Of a stretch of 34,933 nucleotides of DNA, positions 28,120-34,933 are shown piece after piece. Under the pieces are notes generated by a model, which ran no database searches, was not told where the DNA came from, and worked only from the letters and a program-made list of their open reading frames with translations. Position numbers and translations under genes: made by a program. Numbering within the stretch: the stretch's first letter is position 1; every line of letters begins with the position of its first letter. Origin of the DNA: a virus; IMG/VR virus record IMGVR_UViG_3300012930_000021, positions 1-34,933 of that record; one strand, written 5' to 3'.

Positions 28120-29133
28120 AAAATTTTATATTTAGGTGTCCACGAAGTACTCGAACGAGACGAGCTCGCTCTTTTGTCAGAATTGGGACATGACGTCTTC
28201 TCCTACCAAGGGGCATATATGTATCCACAGGGTCACCCTACTCTTAAGAGACCAGGCATAGAGAATATGACAGTACATCCTGATTTAGCAGAAGAAGCTA
28301 TAAAATATGCGAAAACAAAGATTCCACAATCTTTCTTTGATAAGTTTGACGCAATTATGGTTATGCATGACCCAAATATCATAGTGGAGAATTGGGATCG
28401 TATGAAGCATAAGCAGGTCATGTGGCGTTCTATTGGGCAATCAACTCCACACGTTGAGAATATGATCCGACGAATGCGCTATGATGGAATGAAGATAGTC
28501 CGTATGTCACCACAAGAAGAAAAGATTACTGGATATCTTGGTGCAGATGCAGTTATTCGTTTCCATAAAGATCCCGATGATTGGAAAGATTGGAATGGGG
28601 ACACAAAGCGAGTAATTAACTTTACGCAATCACTTAAGGGAAGACGCGTTGATTGTCACTACGATGCGATTATGCAGTCAGTTGAAGGATTTCCCGCACT
28701 TATCTACGGAAGTGGGAATACCGACCTTGCTGGACTTGATGGAGGAGAGCTGACCTATGATCTCCAACGCGGAGCCTTACGGGATAATCGAGCTTTTCTC
28801 TATGGAGGGACATGGCCGAGTCCCTATACGCTATCCTTCGAGGAAGCAATGATGACGGGAATTCCTATGGTTTGTATCGGTAAGAAACTTGCAGAAGAAA
28901 TTCATGCACAAGCAGATTATATTGATTACTATGAAATTCCTGCTATCATCGAAAATGAGAAGAACGGTTTTATTTCAGATAATATTAACGAGGTTCGCGA
29001 CTATATCCATAAGCTTTTAGAGGATCATGCATTAGCAAGAAATATTTCAGAACAAGGGAGAAAGACCGCCATTCGTTTGTTTGGAAAAGAGAAAATACAA
29101 AAAGAATGGGGAGACTTCTTTCATAGTTTATGA
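28117..29133 (+). CDS. GT-B glycosyltransferase
   Basis: A 338-residue protein starting at ATG 28117 (MKILYLGVHEVLERDELALL); a TTG two codons upstream is less likely. The N-terminal domain shows a Rossmann-like start and FDAIMVMHDPNIIVENWD. The C-terminal domain has WPSPYTLSFEEAMMTGIPMV, the 'SFxEAMxxGxP' donor-binding motif of family 4-type enzymes, and ends IRLFGKEKIQKEWGDFF. Instead of a standard ribosome site it is preceded by the repeated leader sequence. It overlaps the next gene by 4 nt. Acceptor unknown. Confidence 0.82.
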   Translation: MKILYLGVHEVLERDELALLSELGHDVFSYQGAYMYPQGHPTLKRPGIENMTVHPDLAEEAIKYAKTKIPQSFFDKFDAIMVMHDPNIIVENWDRMKHKQVMWRSIGQSTPHVENMIRRMRYDGMKIVRMSPQEEKITGYLGADAVIRFHKDPDDWKDWNGDTKRVINFTQSLKGRRVDCHYDAIMQSVEGFPALIYGSGNTDLAGLDGGELTYDLQRGALRDNRAFLYGGTWPSPYTLSFEEAMMTGIPMVCIGKKLAEEIHAQADYIDYYEIPAIIENEKNGFISDNINEVRDYIHKLLEDHALARNISEQGRKTAIRLFGKEKIQKEWGDFFHSL

Positions 29134-29576
29134 AAAAAATAATTAAAAAAGTAACAAAGATCGGATTTCGATTACAAACGGATGATATGAAAGATCATCG
29201 CTATCAAAGCATTGATGATTGGACAGATCCAGAGAAAGTGAAAAATTTAGTGAAAGGAGAAACATCACTCGTTTTCCCTATTCAAACAGCGGATATGGGA
29301 GAGAGAAAGTATAATTTTCTTACCTTACTCCATGCGCTTATCGAATCATATATGTGCTTTGAGCATGGAATAAGTGATGACCAAGTAAGTGGCTATGACA
29401 TGGCGCATACGCACTGTGATGACCCTGGAAGCCACCAGGATGCCCCATATCACGACGAACATCAATTAGCGACTGACGTTGAGGCAATGGTATCAGTTGC
29501 TCTTGGGGTTGACTGGATAAAATACGGGAAGGTAACGGATAAAACCTTAGCGAAATATCCTAAGAAGAAAAAATGA
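29130..29576 (+). CDS. Conserved phage-type His/Asp-rich protein, unknown
   Basis: A 148-residue protein. The basic N-terminus (MKKIIKKVTKIGFRLQTDD) is followed by YNFLTLLHALIESYMCFEHG, and then by THCDDPGSHQDAPYHDEHQL, about residue 95-114. This 'DxPGSxxDAPYxxEH' signature recurs in phage hypothetical proteins of no known role and is full of potential metal ligands (His/Asp/Glu). It overlaps both neighbours by 4 nt. An enzyme activity is possible but unproven. Confidence 0.68.
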   Translation: MKKIIKKVTKIGFRLQTDDMKDHRYQSIDDWTDPEKVKNLVKGETSLVFPIQTADMGERKYNFLTLLHALIESYMCFEHGISDDQVSGYDMAHTHCDDPGSHQDAPYHDEHQLATDVEAMVSVALGVDWIKYGKVTDKTLAKYPKKKK

Positions 29577-30229
29577 GCAATACAACAGATTATTTATTTG
29601 AACGAGCTGGAAGCATTATTCAACGACTCCCTGAAGTGCGTGATGATGGGAGAAAATACGAGATGGCTGATGATGGGGGAGTTGAATTAGAGGTGGGAGA
29701 ATTCATGCACGGTTTAGTTCGAATAATTAAACCGAACCGCGTATTAACAACAGGTATCTACACTGGCATCTCCGACATGTACGTTGCGCAAGCACTCAAA
29801 GAAAACGGTTATGGAAAGATAACTGCACTTGAATTTGAACCAACACATTTAAATAGAGCACGAGACTTATGGCATAAGACAGATGTCATTAGTGTTATAG
29901 ATTCTCAGTTAATTAGCTCATTAGACTTCCAACCAGAAGGGGCATACGAATTATTCTTCTTAGACACAGAGCCAGATATTCGCTTCAAAGAATTAGTAAA
30001 ATTTTATCCATATCTTGCTCCAGGTGGTTTTGTCTTCCTGCACGACCTACACCATCATTTGGGACAAGAAACTATACCAGGTCAGGTAGAAAACTGGCCA
30101 TGGGGGAAGATGCCAGATGAAATAAATAACTGGATAAAGACTGGAGAGTTAAAGCCTTGGCATTTCCCTAACCCTCGTGGATTAGCAGGATTCCAGAAGC
30201 GAAAGGACGGAGATTATGAACCTAAATAA
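29573..30229 (+). CDS. SAM-dependent methyltransferase-like protein
   Basis: A 218-residue protein. NRVLTTGIYTGISDMYVAQA (about residues 55-74) is the SAM-binding motif I strand and loop, ITALEFEPTHLNRARDL the acidic ribose-binding region, and LFFLDTEPDIRFKELVKFYP plus LAPGGFVFLHDLHHH the later core strands. Resembles O-methyltransferase/FkbM-type proteins. It lies beside another methyltransferase-like gene and glycosyltransferases, so sugar methylation is a reasonable guess. The TGI in place of the usual ExG is unusual. Overlaps the next gene by 14 nt. Confidence 0.74.
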   Translation: MSNTTDYLFERAGSIIQRLPEVRDDGRKYEMADDGGVELEVGEFMHGLVRIIKPNRVLTTGIYTGISDMYVAQALKENGYGKITALEFEPTHLNRARDLWHKTDVISVIDSQLISSLDFQPEGAYELFFLDTEPDIRFKELVKFYPYLAPGGFVFLHDLHHHLGQETIPGQVENWPWGKMPDEINNWIKTGELKPWHFPNPRGLAGFQKRKDGDYEPK

Positions 30230-30767
30230 AATTGCTGAAGAATCAAGAGCTTCTATTGAACACGATGACCTCAAGACGTTATTACCGATAATAGCATCAA
30301 TAAATCCTAAAAATATTCTTGAAATTGGCACATGGAAAGGATATTCTGCTGAGACATGGATCAGGGCATTTAACCCAATTCAGCTTTTCACCCTAGAAAA
30401 AGATAGTGTATCTATCATAGATTACACAATTCCTCGAGGAAGAAATCCAGAATTTGAATTCTTATACAATAGTGACTCTCACGACGAAAAGATACTAGAA
30501 AGAATAAAAAGAGATCTAGAAGAAGTGGATTTCTTATTCATTGACGGAGATCATTCAGAAGAAGGGGTAAGGAAAGATTTTGAGATGTACTCCCCCCTTG
30601 TCCGTAAAGGCGGTGTCATCGTATTCCACGATGTTGTTTATACTTCCCCTGACCCACTCAGTCCTGTCATGGTTAAGCCGTTATGGGATGAATTGAAACT
30701 ACAATATCCCTATGTTGAAATAAAGGCTGGAAAGAATAGTACGGGGATTGGTTTGATTTGGGTATGA
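30216..30767 (+). CDS. Class I methyltransferase (Methyltransf_24-like)
   Basis: A 183-residue protein. NPKNILEIGTWKGYSAETWI is motif I (ExGxxxG), TLEKDSVSIIDYTI the acidic loop, VDFLFIDGDHSEEGVRKDFE the metal/SAM 'IDGDHxxxxVxxD' motif, and LVRKGGVIVFHDV the next strand. This set is typical of sugar and antibiotic O-methyltransferases related to CmcI. Compact and complete. Overlaps the previous gene by 14 nt and the next by 4 nt, so it is co-translated with the preceding methyltransferase-like gene. Confidence 0.84.
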   Translation: MNLNKIAEESRASIEHDDLKTLLPIIASINPKNILEIGTWKGYSAETWIRAFNPIQLFTLEKDSVSIIDYTIPRGRNPEFEFLYNSDSHDEKILERIKRDLEEVDFLFIDGDHSEEGVRKDFEMYSPLVRKGGVIVFHDVVYTSPDPLSPVMVKPLWDELKLQYPYVEIKAGKNSTGIGLIWV

Positions 30768-31222
30768 AAATATTAGTTGCAAAAAACTTATATGTTGCAG
30801 ACGATTCAGAGCTCTGTCACATTGGCAAAGAAAATCAAGTGATTGTCCACGCTTGTAAATATCCGTGTCATAAACTAGCGGTGGGTTATGATACTAAAAT
30901 AGATCCAAGTCACCCAAACTATTTATACAAAGAGATGGAGAGAGATTTATATTTAAATATGATAGATCCACAAGTACCTATGTTTAGATTAGAATTGTTT
31001 GTCAAAGCAAAAGAGTTTATTAAGAAACATATTGACAATAATGTTGTGGTTATTCACTGCAATGCAGGACAGTCACGAAGCCCAATGTTAGCGATGTTAT
31101 ACATAAATACAGAAGATGACTATGAGAAAGCAAAAGCCTCATTTAAAGGTATTTATCCGCATTTTTCTCCAACAACAGGAATAGACACATTTGTGAGAGA
31201 TAACTGGGGGACATTAAAATAA
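30764..31222 (+). CDS. Dual-specificity protein phosphatase-like protein
   Basis: A 152-residue protein (MKILVAKNLYVADDSELCHI). VVVIHCNAGQSRSPMLAMLY contains the Cys-x5-Arg phosphate-binding loop (HCNAGQSRS, about residue 100) of Cys-based phosphatases. The upstream Asp acid is probably in the preceding DPQVPMFRLELF region. The substrate could be a phosphosugar, RNA 5' end or protein; the neighbours suggest sugar metabolism. It overlaps the next gene by 1 nt. Confidence 0.78.
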   Translation: MKILVAKNLYVADDSELCHIGKENQVIVHACKYPCHKLAVGYDTKIDPSHPNYLYKEMERDLYLNMIDPQVPMFRLELFVKAKEFIKKHIDNNVVVIHCNAGQSRSPMLAMLYINTEDDYEKAKASFKGIYPHFSPTTGIDTFVRDNWGTLK

Positions 31223-31593
31223 TGAAAAAGATATTATTTGTTGGTGATTTCACATATATTCAGAATAGAGATAGTGTAGAATGGATATTGAAAGAGATCT
31301 GGCCAGACATAAAGTTAGGTGCCCCAAAAGGAGAAGAATTACGACTCTGGATTGTTGGAAGAAAGATACCAAAGAGTATTCGTAAGCTAGCAAAGAATGA
31401 CCCCTGGGTTATCTTTGACGAAGACGTTACGGATACTGCAAAGATGTATCATGAAGCATGGATTCTTTTAGCACCAATACGAGTTGGTGGAGGGACAAAT
31501 ATAAAGATACTTGAAGCGATGGCGTGTGGGACACCTGTTGTCACCACAGATCTGGGTATCGCTGGACTAAATGTAAATCCTTTACGCATATGA
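31222..31593 (+). CDS. Truncated GT-B glycosyltransferase (C-terminal domain only)
   Basis: A 123-residue protein starting MKKILFVGDFTYIQNRDSVE. It carries YHEAWILLAPIRVGGGTNIK then ILEAMACGTPVVTTDLGIAG, the donor-binding half of family 4 enzymes. The N-terminal acceptor domain and the last helices of a full enzyme (normally about 350 residues) are absent: the frame stops at GLNVNPLRI, right where the epimerase begins. It is probably a remnant or single-domain accessory. The stop overlaps the next start as ATGA. Confidence 0.68.
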   Translation: MKKILFVGDFTYIQNRDSVEWILKEIWPDIKLGAPKGEELRLWIVGRKIPKSIRKLAKNDPWVIFDEDVTDTAKMYHEAWILLAPIRVGGGTNIKILEAMACGTPVVTTDLGIAGLNVNPLRI

Positions 31594-32678
31594 AGAAATT
31601 ACTTATTACAGGAGCAGTTGGCCATATCGGAAGTAATATTACTATAGAGGCAATCAAACGAGGTTGGCATGTTGTTGGTATGGACAATCTCCATAGGCAA
31701 GAGGTCATAAATAATCTTCGTTACCTTCAGTTTACTTTTCCACAAGAATTTGAGTTTGTTTGGGGAGATGTTCGTAATCAAGACGACTTTGATCGAGTAC
31801 CACAAGTTGATGCAATTATTCATCTTGCTGCAAATCCTGGTATCCCTTGGTCAATTAAATGGCCACTCTATGATTTTGAGACAAACGCCAGAGGTACCCT
31901 CAACACCCTAGAATTCGCTAAGAAGTGCGGCAATGTCCCTTTTGTCTATGCATCAACTAATAAGACATTTTCAGATATTATAAATACGCTACCAACGGTA
32001 GAAACGGAGACAAGATATAAATGGGCCCAGAATCCATTTTGGGGTAAACAAGCTGGAGAAATAGACTCAATATATTCTGGGATAGACTTTGATCAAGGAG
32101 TTGCATCATCGATCAATCAAAACTTTCCGACAATGGGTTTTGGTAAATATGGACATTCCATGTACGGTGTCTCGAAATTGACTGGAGAACTTTATGCTAC
32201 CGAATACCATTGTCAGTATGGATTGCCTGTTGTTATCAATAAGATGTCATGTATCTTTGGTCTCTTCCAAAAAGGAGCTGTAGAACAGGGGTGGATTTCT
32301 CACTTTATTCATATGATTCAAGAAGATAAGCCAATTACCTTCTTTGGAACAGGAAAACAGGTGAGGGATATATTGGATGCACGGGATGTCGCACGACTTT
32401 ACATGGACGAGATTGAACAAATAGATAAGTGTAATGGTGAAGTATTTACTGTAGGTGGGGGAGCTAATAATACACTTTCTCTCATAGAGGCAGTTAATGA
32501 AATAGAGCAACAACTTGGTAAAAAAGCGGTTGTTAGTCATGCAGAAAAACGTCCTGCTGATCAAGATATTTATATTTCTAGCCTCAGAAGGGTTGAAGAA
32601 ATACTAGGCTGGAAGCCAGAGATTTCATACAAAGAAACAATTTCAGATATGATTGCTGAAACTTCTGGAGAAATATGA
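31590..32678 (+). CDS. NAD-dependent epimerase/dehydratase (CDP-paratose 2-epimerase-like)
   Basis: A 362-residue enzyme of the short-chain dehydrogenase type acting on nucleotide sugars. MKKLLITGAVGHIGSNITIE holds the GxxGxxG NAD motif; AIIHLAANPGIPWSIKWPLY the substrate loop; MYGVSKLTGELYATE the catalytic YxxxK. FVYASTNKTFSDIINTLPTV and ETETRYKW match the CDP-paratose/tyvelose epimerase subgroup. ATG 31590 is chosen because the Rossmann start begins there. It supplies an activated sugar to the neighbouring glycosyltransferases, by inference. Confidence 0.85.
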   Translation: MKKLLITGAVGHIGSNITIEAIKRGWHVVGMDNLHRQEVINNLRYLQFTFPQEFEFVWGDVRNQDDFDRVPQVDAIIHLAANPGIPWSIKWPLYDFETNARGTLNTLEFAKKCGNVPFVYASTNKTFSDIINTLPTVETETRYKWAQNPFWGKQAGEIDSIYSGIDFDQGVASSINQNFPTMGFGKYGHSMYGVSKLTGELYATEYHCQYGLPVVINKMSCIFGLFQKGAVEQGWISHFIHMIQEDKPITFFGTGKQVRDILDARDVARLYMDEIEQIDKCNGEVFTVGGGANNTLSLIEAVNEIEQQLGKKAVVSHAEKRPADQDIYISSLRRVEEILGWKPEISYKETISDMIAETSGEI

Positions 32679-33622
32679 CACGTGCAATTGTTGTGGCCTT
32701 CCATAAATACACGCCTTTTGGTGGAGAATTTTACGAGCCGATATTAGACTTCTTCTTACAGCAAATGAAGAAATATAAGGATGAGTTCGACAGATTGTAT
32801 ATCGTTGATAGTAATTGGAATATCGATCCCCTCAAGCTTGTTGATATTCAATCATCCGTTATAAAAGTAAATCCTCATTTAAGATACTACGATGCATATA
32901 AAGAAGTGTTGCCCCAAATCAAAGAAGATATCGTGCTTTTTGTGGACAACGACATGGTTGTATATAAAAAAGGAGTTATTGAAGAAACTTTTGATTTGTT
33001 AGAAGGCGATAAGCCGAGTCACGATCCAGATACACAAACGCTTGATGCTTATGATGTTGTATCGACTTACGACACTATTGGTGAATATAAGACAGACAAA
33101 CTAAATGGGAAAAATAAGTTTTGCCCTTATTGGTTTGCAACTCATAAAGATCTTCTTATGAAATATCGTGATATAGATTGGGGATCGAATATGCCTCAAT
33201 ACGAAACTCTTGGTAAATTAACTGAAGTAATGTTAAATGACGGAACAAAACCGTATGAATGGGAAGAAGATAAAACAAGTATCAACTTTAATGGAAGCTA
33301 CCAATATCCTGACACTACAGCAATTATAGATAAAGATGGTAATTATAAGAGTAAAGACCTTGGCTATTATCATATTCGTGCAGGGAGTACGCCAGCATAT
33401 CTACTCGCAACGAGAAAAGAGGGGAGCACAGTTACTTATTGGGAATATATTCGTAATCAACCAAAGAACGAATATCTAAGACAGCTCGCCTGGTACTGGT
33501 GCATGTGTGCAGAAACAAAAAATATGGTTATTGATGTAACTCCTCTGTTGCGAGATGCAGAAGTTCCATTGCAAGCATTTATTGCATATATAGAGAAATT
33601 TAGAGCCTATCATGGTTTATGA
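32675..33622 (+). CDS. GT-A-like glycosyltransferase
   Basis: A 315-residue protein. MTRAIVVAFHKYTPFGGEFY is followed by the GT-A donor region IKEDIVLFVDNDMVVYKKGV (about residues 87-106), whose VDND fits the DxD metal site. The rest (CPYWFATHKDLLMKYRDIDW; a Tyr/Trp-rich C-terminus) is atypical for family 2. Overlaps both neighbours by 4 nt. The substrate is unknown. Confidence 0.72.
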   Translation: MTRAIVVAFHKYTPFGGEFYEPILDFFLQQMKKYKDEFDRLYIVDSNWNIDPLKLVDIQSSVIKVNPHLRYYDAYKEVLPQIKEDIVLFVDNDMVVYKKGVIEETFDLLEGDKPSHDPDTQTLDAYDVVSTYDTIGEYKTDKLNGKNKFCPYWFATHKDLLMKYRDIDWGSNMPQYETLGKLTEVMLNDGTKPYEWEEDKTSINFNGSYQYPDTTAIIDKDGNYKSKDLGYYHIRAGSTPAYLLATRKEGSTVTYWEYIRNQPKNEYLRQLAWYWCMCAETKNMVIDVTPLLRDAEVPLQAFIAYIEKFRAYHGL

Positions 33623-33810
33623 GAAAATCGATCGCTGAACTTATTGATGAACTTTCTGTAACGAACATTAAAATTGCTCTTATCCTTGAGAAAGGTAAGC
33701 TAGCAAGCTTGGAAGAACTACAAAAAGTGCAAGATCTGAACAAATATCGTAGTCAAATAAAAAATGCCATCAATCTCCAATTTGGGGAAAGACAAGAAAT
33801 AAAAGTATGA
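33619..33810 (+). CDS. Small helical protein (63 residues), unknown
   Basis: Starts MRKSIAELIDELSVTNIKIA; all-helical, Lys/Leu-rich, ending NLQFGERQEIKV. Overlaps genes on both sides by 4 nt. Short helical hairpin proteins of the form 'ELIDELSxTNIKI' are found in phages with unknown role. The operon overlaps support it being translated. Confidence 0.62.
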   Translation: MRKSIAELIDELSVTNIKIALILEKGKLASLEELQKVQDLNKYRSQIKNAINLQFGERQEIKV

Positions 33811-34025
33811 GATATAAACTTGAAATAGAAAAACTAACTTGTAAGCAAAAAACGGACATTATTGAGTATCTAATTGGAACAAACAAAGAGACACTTAGTG
33901 ACTTATTGCAGGTAAAAGAAATACGAGAAATCTTGCAAAAAAAAGGATTTGACTTAGATAAAAAAATATTTGTAAGTTATGAATTACCAGACTTAACATA
34001 TGTGTATGAACAAATAAAGACATGA
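33807..34025 (+). CDS. Small protein (72 residues), unknown
   Basis: Starts MRYKLEIEKLTCKQKTDIIE; mostly helical and basic/acidic mixed, ending LPDLTYVYEQIKT. Overlaps both neighbours by 4 nt. No family is recognised. Confidence 0.6.
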   Translation: MRYKLEIEKLTCKQKTDIIEYLIGTNKETLSDLLQVKEIREILQKKGFDLDKKIFVSYELPDLTYVYEQIKT

Positions 34026-34933
34026 CAAAAGCAGTCTTTCTATCAGCGGGTGGAGACCCATTTATTGCGTCTCTTGTTTTAAAACTCTGGAAAGAGCGAT
34101 GGTATGATGAGGTAGACAAATTCTATATTTGCTACAACAATCATGCTGGAGTCCCTGTTAATGTTGCATCAGAGTTTATCGCCGAAGCAGTCAAAGATCC
34201 AAAGGTTCATCTTATCTATCACCCAACAGGTATTGGTAACGGGATGCCTATAACAGAAATGGCGCAGATAGCTAAAGAAGATCTGATTATGCTCATTGAG
34301 GATGATGGCTTTATTTTCTCTTCAGGAATGGTGAAATGGTGCTTCCAGCAAATTGAATCTGATCTTACTGATATTGTCGGCTCTCCACGAGGATCATGCG
34401 GACCAGAAATCTGGGAAGCGTCAAAGGTAAAATACGGTCTTGATTATTCAGGTTATGGTGACGTTGGACCAAACTGGTGGCCAAACTTTTTCTTCTGTAA
34501 ACGATCTGACCTCTTGAAGACTGATTTAAATTTTGGTAGTATCACTTTCACGCCTGGACAATATTGTAAAGAACTTGATTATGAATTCAAAGAAGTCAAT
34601 CATGGAGACACGTTTGTTTGGGCGTGTATCCAATTGAGAGCGTTGGGGCTTCGTTCTCTTGCTGTTCCACAGTACCACGCACATCCTCATGATATAGAAT
34701 ATGCAAAAACAAAACAGCAATCTTTCGCTTTTGACGGGCAGGCAAAATGGATTCACGGAGGAAGTCTTTCTGCTGGGTGGGGAGGATACCTCTCTGGAAG
34801 GCTACCTGATGTGAGTACTGATATAGCAAAACAGGAGATAGAAACACGTGTGGCATTTTGGTATATCGCAGTTGGGGAAGCACGAGGATTTGTCGATTTT
34901 ACAGTTAATTATTTACAAGGAATAGAAGACTTA
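34022..34933 (+). CDS. GT-A-like glycosyltransferase (partial, cut by right edge)
   Basis: Open frame from ATG 34022 (overlapping the previous stop as ATGA) to the window end, 304 codons visible. MTKAVFLSAGGDPFIASLVL opens the protein; DLIMLIEDDGFIFSSGMVKW has the EDD metal/donor site, as in GT-A enzymes. FKEVNHGDTFVWACIQLRAL carries the later acidic and His positions. The following conserved-looking stretch (VPQYHAHPHDIEYAKT) is unlike standard family 2. It continues the modification operon. Confidence 0.7.
   Translation, partial: MTKAVFLSAGGDPFIASLVLKLWKERWYDEVDKFYICYNNHAGVPVNVASEFIAEAVKDPKVHLIYHPTGIGNGMPITEMAQIAKEDLIMLIEDDGFIFSSGMVKWCFQQIESDLTDIVGSPRGSCGPEIWEASKVKYGLDYSGYGDVGPNWWPNFFFCKRSDLLKTDLNFGSITFTPGQYCKELDYEFKEVNHGDTFVWACIQLRALGLRSLAVPQYHAHPHDIEYAKTKQQSFAFDGQAKWIHGGSLSAGWGGYLSGRLPDVSTDIAKQEIETRVAFWYIAVGEARGFVDFTVNYLQGIEDL

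Overview
This window looks like part of the genome of a tailed double-stranded DNA phage (or prophage) of a bacterium. The evidence is a leftward block holding small and large terminase, a P22-like portal, a scaffold-like protein, a major capsid protein and a head-tail adaptor. Bacterial expression signals are plain: AGGAGG-type ribosome sites, TTGACA/TATAAT promoters and a bacterial-type tRNA-Asn. The DNA is AT-rich. The host cannot be named from the sequence.

Layout. (1) About 1-11.0 kb, minus strand: late/structural operon, from the terminase end at 11.0 kb down to an adaptor gene cut by the left edge. It includes five tiny, mostly Lys/Arg-rich genes between portal and scaffold, and a GT-A glycosyltransferase directly after the capsid gene. 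(2) 11.04-11.59 kb: gene-poor AT-rich control region with overlapping divergent promoters and palindromes, a candidate origin or late leader. (3) 11.6-17.75 kb, mostly minus strand: early/accessory genes, including many small zinc-ribbon proteins, an Rnl5-like RNA ligase, a RusA-like resolvase and an HTH protein. Just 5' of the ligase gene lies a structured non-coding segment: an 18-bp perfect hairpin, then a 207-nt tRNA-Leu-like RNA. (4) 17.75-17.83 kb: compact divergent switch with a duplicated operator, one copy in each promoter spacer. (5) 17.8-21.1 kb, plus strand: an unknown gene, a broken DGQHR (ParB-like) gene, two conserved phage proteins and a tRNA-Asn. Between the two conserved proteins is a roughly 730-nt non-coding array with a 5-nt period (consensus HNNGK), punctuated by CAGT. 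(6) 21.1-23.85 kb, minus strand: HNH-like protein, small unknown proteins and cysteine-motif proteins. (7) 24.0-34.9 kb, plus strand: tightly overlapping operon of small zinc proteins followed by a sugar/surface-modification cassette. That cassette has two GT-B glycosyltransferases plus a GT fragment, two methyltransferase-like proteins, a dual-specificity-phosphatase-like protein, a CDP-paratose-epimerase-like protein and two GT-A proteins, the last cut by the right edge.

Most striking signals. The first is the 5-nt-periodic array at 19.84-20.57 kb ending at tRNA-Asn. It cannot be coding, is not CRISPR, and I know no family that matches it. The second is the tRNA-Leu-like RNA upstream of an RNA ligase. 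A third theme is probable leaderless transcription: three genes start where transcription from a TTGACA-N17-TAT(C/T)AT promoter is expected to begin. All functional statements come from reading the sequence and from family knowledge; no searches were run.
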